From positions 1-6,045 of the forward strand of contig CAZGMC010000141.1 of assembly GCA_964526565.1 (NCBI GenBank): a stretch of 6,045 nucleotides of DNA, read 5' to 3'. Below, piece by piece: positions 1 to 6,045 of the stretch. A program made the translations under genes and the position numbers. Positions within the stretch are counted from its first letter, which is position 1; the number at the start of each line of letters is the position of its first letter. The DNA comes from CAZGMC01 sp964526565. Lineage in GTDB: Bacteria > Pseudomonadota > Alphaproteobacteria > DSM-16000 > Inquilinaceae. A model generated the notes under the pieces. The model searched no databases and had not been told where the DNA came from. It saw only the letters and a list, made by a program, of their open reading frames with translations.

Positions 1-64
1 GCCGCCGGGGCCGCCGGGGCCGCCGGGGCCGCCGGGGCCGCCGGGGCCGCCGGGGCCGCCGGGG
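1..64 (-). repeat. perfect 9-base tandem repeat, about 7.1 copies, encoding (PAA)n
   Basis: The unit gccgccggg repeats without error from base 1 to 64 and breaks at 65 (t for c). In the thioesterase frame it encodes Pro-Ala-Ala repeats from residue 261 to the window edge. It is probably an interdomain linker. The true copy number is unknown because the window ends inside the repeat. Confidence 0.9.
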
Positions 65-842
65 TCGCGGCGACGGCGAGATCCGGCCGCTGTGCCGCGG
101 CCTCGTCCAGGATCAGCCGGACCGTCTCGCGCCGCCGCTCGACCAGATAGAAGTGGTCGCCGGGCAGTACCTCCATTCGGAAAGACGAGCGCGTCAGGGC
201 CCGCCAGCCGTCCAGCTCGGCCGGGCTCACCGTCGGGTCGGCGTCGCCGCCCAGGGCCAGGATCGGGCAGGGCAGCGCCGTGGCGTCCGCCAGATAGGTG
301 TCGTTCGCCATGAAGTCGGCGCGGGCCGTCGGCAGGATCAGGTCGAGCAGCTCCGGGCAGTCCAGCACCTCGGGCGGGGTGCCGTTGAGCGAGCGGATGT
401 GGTCCAGGAACTCGGCCTCGGGCAGGGCGTGGATCGGCCGCCGCGTCGGCGCGTGCGCCGGGATGCGCGCCGAGGCCGCGACCAGCAGCGGCACCGGCAG
501 GCCGGCCGCGGCCAGCTGGCGGGCGACCTCGTAGGCGACGGCCGCGCCCATGGAATGGCCGAACAGGACGAACGGCCGGTCGAGCAGCGGCGCCAGCCCG
601 GTCACCGCGGCGCGCGCCAGGTCGGGCAGGCAGGTGAACGGCGGCTCGCCCAGGCGGCTGCCGCGGCCCGGCGGCTGCACCGGGCACAGGTCGACGCCCG
701 GCCCCAGCTCGGCCATCCAGTCGCGGAAGAACAGCGCGCCGCCGCCGGCGAACGGCAAGCAGAACAGGCGCAAGGGCGCGTCGGGCGCACCGCGGCGGAA
801 GGCGATCCAGGGTGTCGGCGAGCGGGGCGATCGGTCTGTCAC
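1..842 (-). CDS. type II thioesterase (GrsT class), 3' end outside window
   Basis: Starts at GTG 842-840, preceded by AGGCAGGA. It is the first ATG/GTG/TTG after the ACP stop, and later candidates would cut the N-terminal FAGGG motif. The frame is open to base 1 with 280 codons visible. The protein is an alpha/beta hydrolase of the stand-alone TEII type: LFCLPFAGGGALFFRDW (residues 26-42), the oxyanion region, then CPVQPPGRGSRLGEPP, nucleophile elbow LFGHSMGAA with Ser97 (nt 554-552), acid candidate Asp202 in LGGDADPTV, and catalytic His230 in PGDHFYLVE. The domain is complete by about residue 250, the usual TEII length. Known role: TEII enzymes hydrolyse stalled or wrong acyl groups from carrier proteins and sometimes release product; they act in the cytosol. 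The gene lies 48 bases after the ACP in the same frame, so the ACP is its likely partner (inference). Odd: from residue 261 it becomes a perfect Pro-Ala-Ala repeat running off the window, which suggests a linker to another domain or a truncated record. Confidence 0.87.
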   Translation of the reverse strand, partial: MTDRSPRSPTPWIAFRRGAPDAPLRLFCLPFAGGGALFFRDWMAELGPGVDLCPVQPPGRGSRLGEPPFTCLPDLARAAVTGLAPLLDRPFVLFGHSMGAAVAYEVARQLAAAGLPVPLLVAASARIPAHAPTRRPIHALPEAEFLDHIRSLNGTPPEVLDCPELLDLILPTARADFMANDTYLADATALPCPILALGGDADPTVSPAELDGWRALTRSSFRMEVLPGDHFYLVERRRETVRLILDEAAAQRPDLAVAATPAAPAAPAAPAAPAAPAAPA

Positions 843-851
843 GGGCTGTGT

Positions 852-859
852 TCCTGCCT
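852..859 (-). promoter_or_regulatory. ribosome binding site of the thioesterase gene
   Basis: AGGCAGGA on the minus strand, with 9 bases between it and GTG 842. It supports the GTG start in a short 48-base spacer that has no other start codon in frame. Confidence 0.6.
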
Positions 860-890
860 GTCGTGTCTCGTGTGGCGGCGGGCGGGCGCG

Positions 891-3061
891 TCAGGGCGTG
901 CCGAGGCGCGCCGCCAGGGCGTCGACGGTCGGGTAGTTCCAGAGCAGCGTCGGGGAGAGCCGCCGGCCGAGCCGCTTCTCCAGCCGCGCCATGATCACCA
1001 GGGCGCGGGCGGAATCGATCGCATAGCTCTCGAACGGCAGCGCCGGGTCCAGTTCCTCCTCGGCCAGCCCGACCTCCTTGGCGATCTCGGCCAGCAGCCA
1101 GTCGCGGATGGCGTCGCGGCCGGGGGCCTGCGCGGCCGGCGCCGCGTCCCCATTGGCGTCCCCATTGGCGGTCTGCTTGATGGCCTCGGCCGGCGCGGCG
1201 GAAGCGCCGGACGCCGGCTCGGTCCGGGCCGGCGCCGGTCCGGGCGCGACGGAAACGGGCGCGACGGAAACGGGCGNNNNNNNNNNNNNNNNNNNNNNNN
1301 NNNNNNNNNNNNNNNNNNNNNNNNNNNNNNNNNNNNNNNNNNNNNNNNNNNNNNNNNNNNNNNNNNNNNNNNNNNNGTCCGGGCCGGCGCCGGTCCGGGC
1401 GCGACGGAAACGGGCGCGACGGAAACGGGCGTCACCAGTGCGGCGGCGCGGGCCATGGCCAGGGCCTCCTCGGGGCCGATGGCGGCCAGGGCCGCGTCGA
1501 CCGGGACGCCGGCCTGGCGCAGCGCCTGGACGCGCTGGACGTAGGCGGCGCCGGCCATGATGGCGTCGGCCAGATCGGCGGCGCGGCGGTTGGCCGGGTC
1601 GGCCAGGGCGGTGCCGGCGGTCCAGGCGTTGAAGGCGCCCATGGCCGGGCCGCACCAGACCTGGTAGTCGACGCGGCGGTCGGCGGTGCCGGCGCGGGCC
1701 CAGTCCGACGACCTGCCCAGGTACCAGCGGCACAGCAGGCCCAGGCGCACGTGCGGGTCGGCCTCGGCGCGGGCCAGCAGCGCCGGGCTGCGCGCCGCCC
1801 AGTAGGCACGGGTCTCGGCCCAGACGGCGTCCAGGCCGGTGCGGAACACCTCCGTCTCCAGCCAGGCGCGGTCGGCGGCCGGCAGGTCGTCGATGCCGCG
1901 GTACGCCCGGTACAGCTCGCCCAGGCGGCGGGCGCGCAGGCCGTACAGGGTGCCGCGCTTGAGTACCTGGACGGTGACGCCCAGCTCGAACATGTCCGGC
2001 GCCGGCGCCTGCATCACGTCGGTCATGTGCGCCTGGGCCAGGGTCTCGCGCACGGCGGCGGAGGTGCCGGCCTCGACACAGGCCTGGTTGACCGAGCCGG
2101 TCACGACATAGTCCGCACCCATGGCGAACGCCGCGGCGGCGGCATGCGGCGTGCCGATGCCGCCGGCCGCGCCAAGCCGCACCGGCCGGGCCTGGCCGTG
2201 GCGCCGCTGCAGCCGGTCGCGCAGGGCCAGCATCTCCGGCAGCAGGGCGACCAGCGGGCGGCCGTCGGTGTGGCCGGCCGAGTCCGCCTCGACCGTCACG
2301 TCGGTGGCCACCGGCAGGGCCGCGGCCAGCGCCGCCTGCTCGCGCGTCAGCAGGCCGTCGTTGACCAGCGTGTCGAGCAGGCCGGCCGGCGGCGGCGACA
2401 GGAACCGCCCGGCCACCGCCGGATGGGACAGCTTGGCGACGACGCGGGTGCGCTCGACGACGCGACCGGCGCCGTCGCGGGCCAGCCCGGCGGCGCGGAA
2501 GCGGACCACCGCCGGCGCCAGGTCGGAGAACGCCGAGGCCTCGATCGTGGTCACGCCGACGCGCAGACACAGGTCGGTCAGCGCCATCTCCAGGTCGGGC
2601 TGGTCCGGCGAGTGGATCAGGTTGACCGCCCACGGGCCGTCGGGCAGCGCGGAGCGCAGCGCCGCCACCGCGGCCTCGACCTCGGCCAGCGTCAGCCCGG
2701 CGGCGCCGAACGCGGCGAGCACGCCGGCCCGACCCAGCGCCGTCACCAGTTCCACCGAGCCGATGCCGTTGGCCATGGCGCCGGCCATGCAGGCCAGGCG
2801 GACGCCGTGCGCCTGCCGGAACGCGGCGCTGCCCAGACGGTCCGGCGGCAGCGCCGGCAGCAGGGCGGCCAGCGTCTCGCCCGGCACCAGCGCCAGGGCC
2901 TCACCGTCGCGCAGCGCCAAGCCGCCGGCCGCGTCGCGCAGCACGGCGCAGGGCCGGTCGAGTGCCGTCAGCAGGCGGCGCGCCGCGGCCGCATCCGGTC
3001 CGGCCCCATCGGATCCGGCAGGGACGGCCTCGGCACGAGGGAACAGGATCGCGTCGTCCAT
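891..3061 (-). CDS. PfaD-family enoyl reductase fused to an acyl carrier protein (interrupted by an assembly gap)
   Basis: Starts at ATG 3061, three bases after the upstream stop, with GAGG 6 bases before it; ends at TGA 893-891. Residues about 75-520 are a PfaD-type FMN-dependent enoyl reductase (nitronate monooxygenase superfamily TIM barrel): MANGIGSVELV, EADSAGHTDGRPL, LGAAGGIGTP, VVTGSVNQACVEAGTS, DMFELGVTVQVLKRGT, RWYLGRSSDWA and DYQVWCGPAMGAFNAW. The usual family form SGGHTDNRP, from memory, is here SAGHTDGRP. PfaD reduces enoyl-ACP intermediates during PUFA/polyketide synthesis. After an Ala/Pro/Val linker (nt about 1435-1122) comes a 76-residue ACP (nt 1121-894) with ESYAIDSARA, phosphopantetheine Ser at 1013-1011, and SPTLLWNYPTVDALAARL. 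As written, reductase and ACP lie in different frames across the 100-N gap. Collapsing the flanking 55-base copies removes 155 bases and gives one 671-residue protein. Classical PfaD lacks an ACP. If extra linker repeats are missing in the gap, the true protein is longer. Reductase identity is near certain; the fusion is strongly supported but needs closure. Confidence 0.88.
1146..1170 (-). repeat. 12-base tandem duplication in the ER-ACP linker
   Basis: The unit gtccccattggc occurs twice back to back (1146-1157 and 1158-1169). On the minus strand it gives ANGDANGD in the linker just before the ACP. The multiple of three keeps the frame. Confidence 0.8.
1222..1431 (-). repeat. identical 55-base direct repeats flanking the gap (1222-1276 and 1377-1431)
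   Basis: Both copies encode the same linker on the minus strand: two tandem PVSVA units (15 bases each) followed by PGPAPAR. The first copy (right, 1377-1431) is in the reductase frame and the second (left, 1222-1276) in the ACP frame, consistent with a single real copy or an in-frame tandem array. Contig ends that share exactly one k-mer length are typical of de Bruijn graph assembly, and k=55 is a commonly used value; that reading is inference. The PVSVA units suggest a flexible tether for the carrier domain. Confidence 0.9.
1277..1376. other. assembly gap of exactly 100 N inside the ER-ACP linker
   Basis: There are exactly 100 ambiguous bases, a conventional placeholder for a gap of unknown size. 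The 55 bases on the left (1222-1276) are identical to the 55 on the right (1377-1431). The length is therefore not biological, and any frame computed through it is unreliable. Collapsing the two flanks onto each other restores the frame of the gene. Whether more repeat copies are missing cannot be told from the sequence. Confidence 0.97.
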
Positions 3062-3064
3062 GGG

Positions 3065-6045
3065 CTACCTCGCCAGTGCCGCGGCCGGCGCCGCCGCTTG
3101 CGTGTGCGCCTGTGCCGTCAGTTGCATGGACATGCCCTCCAGCAGCCCGACGACGCGGCCGTCCGGGCCGATCAGGTCGACGTCGGCGACCAGTGCCGGC
3201 ACCGGCGCCGAGCGGCGCTCGACCACGTCCAGGCGGTAGGTGACGGTGCCAGCCCGGCCGGGGATGTGGCCGCGGAAGCGCACGCCCAGCGGCACGCCGG
3301 GCAGCGGCTGGAAGCGGGCGCCCGCGCAATCGCGCTGCAGGCCCAGGGCCAGGGCCAGCACCTGGAGCAGCTGCCGGCTGCCCTCGATCATGCACGGGCC
3401 GGCGAACACCGGGTCGTCGGCGAAGTGGGCGCGGATGTACCAGTCGGCCGGGTGCAGGTCCTTCTCGCCGACGATGCGGCCCAGGCCGTGGCGTCCGCCG
3501 GCCGGGTCGATGGCCGTCACCCGGTCGATCATCAGCATGGCCGGCGGCGGCAGGCGCAGCGCCGGGTTGCGCTCCGCCGTGGCGTGGCCCGGCCCGAACA
3601 CTGTGCCGGCCTCGCCGCGGTGCAGGGCGATCAGGGCGGCCGTGTCCAGGCTGCCGCGGACGGCCGCCGGCGCGACGATGCCGGCGGCGGCGGGCCTGCC
3701 CGGCGGCGCGCGGCGGCGGCGGTGGGCCGCGGCGATGCCCTGGCCGCCGGCCAGCTCGGCGTCGGTGAAGAACCCGGCGGCGCAATCCTCGATGCGCAGC
3801 AGCGGCCGGCCGTCGACGGTGGCGTGGAAGGTGGAGAAGAACAGCAGCGCCTCGTCGTTCTCGACGAAGCGGTCGATGGTGATGTCGTAGCAGATGCGCT
3901 GGCCGGCGCGCGGCATGTCGCCCAGGAAGGTGATGGTGCCGTCCAGCCAGCGATAGGCGCGCTGGCCGCGCAGGCGCCGGTCCAGGCCCATGCAGGTCAG
4001 CAGCACCAGCACGCCCTGGGCGTCGAGCGCCAGATAGGGCACCTGCCCGGCGACGGCGTGCCAGGCCGGGTCGGGGATGTCGTACTCGGTGCGGATGGCG
4101 GCGGGGCCCAGCCGGCCGGGTTCGCACTCCAGCCGCGTCACCCGGCTCAGCGCCATGAACGGCGGCGCCGGCACGCGGATGCGCCGCGGCAGGGCGTCGA
4201 TTTCGGCGAAGTCCGGCCCCAGCACGCGGGCCAGCCGGCCCTCGGCGAACTCCAGCACGTCGGCCTCGTCGAAGATGACCGGACCGCCGGGCGGCCGGGC
4301 GGACGGCGGCACCGCGGCCGGCGGCACCGCGGCCGGTGCCGTCGCGGCCGGTGGCGTCGCGGCCGGTGGCGTCGCGGCCGGCTGTATCGGGACCGGCGTC
4401 GATACGGCAGGCGGCGGGCTGGCCGGGACGGACGCCGGCGCTGCTGCCGCGCCCGCGCCGTGGCCCAGGGCGTGCGTCAGCCGGCGCAGCCAGTCGGCGC
4501 TGTGGCCCAGATGGCTGGCGTGGACGCGGCTGGCGGTGCGGGCCAGGTCGGCGACGGCGGCCAGCCGCACCGGCACGGCACCGGCCGCGTCGCCGGCCTG
4601 AGCGGCGGCCAGCTGTGGCGCTGCCGGTTCGGGCGCCGCGGGCTTGGGCACCGCGAGCTCGGGCGCTGCCGGTACGGGCGCCGCGGGTTCAGGTGCCGCG
4701 GGTTCTGGCGCCGCGGGCTTGGGCACCGCGAGCTCGGGCGCTGCCGGTACGGGCGCGGCGGCGGCCGGGTGCAGCCACCGGGTCAATTCCTCGGACTCCA
4801 GCGTGGCGCCCAGCGGTGGGCCGCCGAGAGTCACGGTGATCGGCAGGGTCCGCCGCGGCGCCGGCGGCGGCAGGTCGAGCATGGCGATCCAGCGCGCCGG
4901 GTCGACCGCGACACGGTGGCTGACCAGGGCGGCCAGCAGGCGCGGCAGCGTCTCGCCGTCGCGGGTGCCGCGGCGGTTGACCGGCAGTGCCGCATGGGGC
5001 CGGCGGCCGAGGATGGCGCCGACCCAGCGGCTGCAGGTGGCGCCGGGGCCGGCCTCGATGAACACGCGGGCGCCGTCGCCATAGGCCCGCTCGACCAGGG
5101 CCGGGAAGTCCAGCGGCGCGCTGAACCCGTCGGCGACCAGCCCGGCCAGCGCGGTGCCGGCCGCCGCCGCGTCGCCACCTCCGAACATGGCCGGATCGAC
5201 CGCGCCGCCCGTCGCCGTCAGGTACAGGGCGGCTGGCGGCACCGTGCCCAGCGGGATGTCCAGCAGGTCGACCAGCCCGCCGCGCACCTGGGCCACCGGC
5301 GGGCAGTGGATGACCAGCGAGTCCGGCGCGCGGATGGCGTCGCCGCCGACCGCCTCGGCCACCGCCGCGCAGGCCGCCGGGTCGCCGGAGACGACCACCT
5401 CGCGCGGCGCGTTGACGTGTGTCAGGTAGACCCGCTCGCGCCCGGCCAGCGCCGCGCGCACCGTATCGGCCGGCGCCATCAGCACGTACGAGGCCCACTC
5501 GACGGGCCGCTCCGGCCCCAGGTCCCAGGCGGCGCGCACCGCGTCCATCGGCCCGGCCAGGCCGGCGGCCAGCACCGGGCTGGCCTGCAGGCGGTCCAGC
5601 CAGGCCGTGGTCGGCGGCCACAGGCCGGTGGCCATCAGCATGGCCAGCTCGCCCAGGCTGTGGCCCATGACCATGTCGGGCGCCAGGCCCAGCCGGTCGG
5701 CCAGGAACCGCGTGTACAGCAGCGAGAAGCCCAGGCCGACCAGCAGCGTGCCCGGCACCGATGCGGCCAGCGCCTCGTCGGCCGCCTCCAGCCGGCGCGG
5801 GTCGCGCGGGCCGCCGGCCGGGTACAGCAGGTCGGCGCGCAGCACATCGTGCAGGCCGGGCACCGCCTCTTCCAGCTCGGCCAGCGCCTCGGGTACGGCG
5901 GCGAACAGTTCGCGGCCCAGGCCGGTGGCGGCACCGCCGATGCCGGGATAGACGAAGGCGACCTTCCCGCCCGGGCCGGCCGGATCGGCCGTGAAGACGC
6001 TGCCCGACGGCGTGTGCCAGGTGCCGCCGCTGGCCGCGGCCCTGG
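3065..6045 (-). CDS. PUFA-synthase-like megasynthase subunit, C-terminal part: AT-DH-DH (5' end outside window)
   Basis: The frame is open to the window edge; 992 codons are visible and the gene ends at TAG 3067-3065. The GTG at 5863 is not the start, because the AT motif VAFVYPGIGG is encoded upstream of it. Domains in visible residues: acyltransferase about 28-391 (nt 5962-4871), with nucleophile motif GHSLGE (Ser129), a candidate catalytic His246 in VIHCPPV, and a PfaB-like end with FIEAGPGATCSRW and LVSHRVAVD. An Ala/Pro linker with repeats follows, interrupted by a short helical segment (489-528). First FabA-like hotdog domain is about 589-770 (nt 4279-3734), with PfaC-type LEFAEGRLARVLGP, RIRVPAPPF and AGFFTDAELAGGQG. 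Second is about 800-975 (nt 3646-3119), with MLMIDRV, WYIRAHFADDPV and CMIEGSRQLLQ; His873 and Glu887 have the 14-residue spacing of the FabA His/Asp pair. Known families: PfaC has tandem DH domains, and myxobacterial PUFA synthases place AT between CLF and DH. Inference: KS and CLF lie upstream; the role is loading and dehydration or isomerisation of carrier-bound acyl chains in the cytosol. Confidence 0.88.
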   Translation of the reverse strand, partial: RAAASGGTWHTPSGSVFTADPAGPGGKVAFVYPGIGGAATGLGRELFAAVPEALAELEEAVPGLHDVLRADLLYPAGGPRDPRRLEAADEALAASVPGTLLVGLGFSLLYTRFLADRLGLAPDMVMGHSLGELAMLMATGLWPPTTAWLDRLQASPVLAAGLAGPMDAVRAAWDLGPERPVEWASYVLMAPADTVRAALAGRERVYLTHVNAPREVVVSGDPAACAAVAEAVGGDAIRAPDSLVIHCPPVAQVRGGLVDLLDIPLGTVPPAALYLTATGGAVDPAMFGGGDAAAAGTALAGLVADGFSAPLDFPALVERAYGDGARVFIEAGPGATCSRWVGAILGRRPHAALPVNRRGTRDGETLPRLLAALVSHRVAVDPARWIAMLDLPPPAPRRTLPITVTLGGPPLGATLESEELTRWLHPAAAAPVPAAPELAVPKPAAPEPAAPEPAAPVPAAPELAVPKPAAPEPAAPQLAAAQAGDAAGAVPVRLAAVADLARTASRVHASHLGHSADWLRRLTHALGHGAGAAAAPASVPASPPPAVSTPVPIQPAATPPAATPPAATAPAAVPPAAVPPSARPPGGPVIFDEADVLEFAEGRLARVLGPDFAEIDALPRRIRVPAPPFMALSRVTRLECEPGRLGPAAIRTEYDIPDPAWHAVAGQVPYLALDAQGVLVLLTCMGLDRRLRGQRAYRWLDGTITFLGDMPRAGQRICYDITIDRFVENDEALLFFSTFHATVDGRPLLRIEDCAAGFFTDAELAGGQGIAAAHRRRRAPPGRPAAAGIVAPAAVRGSLDTAALIALHRGEAGTVFGPGHATAERNPALRLPPPAMLMIDRVTAIDPAGGRHGLGRIVGEKDLHPADWYIRAHFADDPVFAGPCMIEGSRQLLQVLALALGLQRDCAGARFQPLPGVPLGVRFRGHIPGRAGTVTYRLDVVERRSAPVPALVADVDLIGPDGRVVGLLEGMSMQLTAQAHTQAAAPAAALAR
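3068..3071 (-). promoter_or_regulatory. ribosome binding site of the enoyl reductase-ACP gene
   Basis: GAGG, 6 bases before ATG 3061, lies at the end of the upstream coding region and touches its TAG stop. With 3 bases between stop and start this predicts translational coupling, giving a ratio-controlled supply of the two megasynthase subunits. Confidence 0.65.
4305..4379 (-). repeat. five 15-base tandem units in the linker before the first dehydratase domain
   Basis: Units at 4305-4319, 4320-4334, 4335-4349, 4350-4364 and 4365-4379 are ggcggcaccgcggcc or close variants (ggtgccgtcgcggcc, ggtggcgtcgcggcc). They encode (PPAAT/PPAAV) pentapeptides on the minus strand. The linker is flexible and lies directly upstream of the FabA-like domain. 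Confidence 0.88.
4632..4756 (-). repeat. 75-base period direct repeat in the AT-DH linker (50 bases identical)
   Basis: Bases 4632-4681 and 4707-4756 are identical over 50 bases at an offset of 75. On the minus strand this gives a 25-residue repeat, copy one covering PVPAAPELAVPKPAAPEPAA and copy two starting the same way. It is itself built of five-residue P-x-P-A-A-like units. It tethers the acyltransferase to the following segment, so it is a coding repeat and not a mobile element. Confidence 0.88.

Noticed and set aside
843..890. Promoter or terminator in the 48-base spacer before the thioesterase
   Set aside because: No hairpin with a T run and no AT-rich promoter boxes; the spacer holds only the ribosome binding site.
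995..1276. Continuation of the reductase frame to 995 through the N run
   Set aside because: It gives Arg/Pro-rich nonsense left of the gap, while the other minus-strand frame gives a clean ACP. The N length is arbitrary.
153..1544. Long plus-strand open frame across 153-1544, and others such as 2121-3239
   Set aside because: They are antisense to well-recognised minus-strand domains. Their translations are Arg/Ala/Gly-rich with no family motifs, as expected from very GC-rich DNA.
891..3061. Frameshifted pseudogene or two separate genes for ER and ACP
   Set aside because: The shift is fully explained by the 100-N placeholder and the duplicated 55-base flank. No start codon with a ribosome site is seen for a separate ACP.
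4632..4756. Direct repeats as a CRISPR array or insertion sequence ends
   Set aside because: They are in frame, of Ala/Pro linker composition, with coding-type periods of 15 and 75 bases and no spacers, inverted ends or transposase.
3065..5863. GTG 5863 as the start of the AT-DH-DH gene
   Set aside because: The frame stays open to 6045 and encodes the N-terminal AT strand VAFVYPGIGG upstream. A start at 5863 would cut the domain.

Overview
The window is very GC-rich (clearly above 70% by eye) and holds three genes, all on the minus strand and packed head to tail. They read like one operon transcribed from high to low coordinates. The organism cannot be fixed from this sequence. The base composition and PUFA-synthase-type enzymes would fit a high-GC proteobacterium, myxobacterium or actinomycete. 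No rRNA, tRNA, CRISPR array or mobile element is visible, and no promoter or terminator is seen because there is almost no intergenic DNA.

Layout in the direction of transcription: (1) 6045 to 3065 is the C-terminal part of a large megasynthase subunit. It has an acyltransferase domain of the PUFA-synthase (PfaB/PfaC) type, a long Ala/Pro linker, and two FabA-like hotdog dehydratase domains of the PfaC type. Its N-terminus lies beyond the window; by family precedent a ketosynthase and chain-length-factor pair would be expected there. (2) After only 3 bases, 3061 to 891 encodes a PfaD-family FMN enoyl reductase fused through a repetitive linker to a C-terminal acyl carrier protein. (3) After 48 bases, 842 to beyond base 1 encodes a type II thioesterase of the GrsT class. 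Its catalytic domain is complete, and it ends in a Pro-Ala-Ala repeat that runs off the window.

Together these supply acyl loading, dehydration, enoyl reduction, carrier and release or editing functions of an iterative PUFA/glycolipid-type fatty acid or polyketide synthase. The product cannot be read from the sequence. The domain arrangement (AT-DH-DH, ER-ACP, separate TEII) is not that of the classical marine EPA/DHA pfa operons.

The window also carries a clear assembly artefact. A run of exactly 100 N (1277-1376) lies in the ER-ACP linker and is flanked by two identical 55-base copies. Collapsing the copies removes 155 bases and restores one reading frame of 671 codons plus stop, so the apparent frameshift between reductase and ACP is not real. 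Several in-frame linker repeats (9, 12, 15 and 75 base periods) occur here, and two of them coincide with the gap and the window edge.
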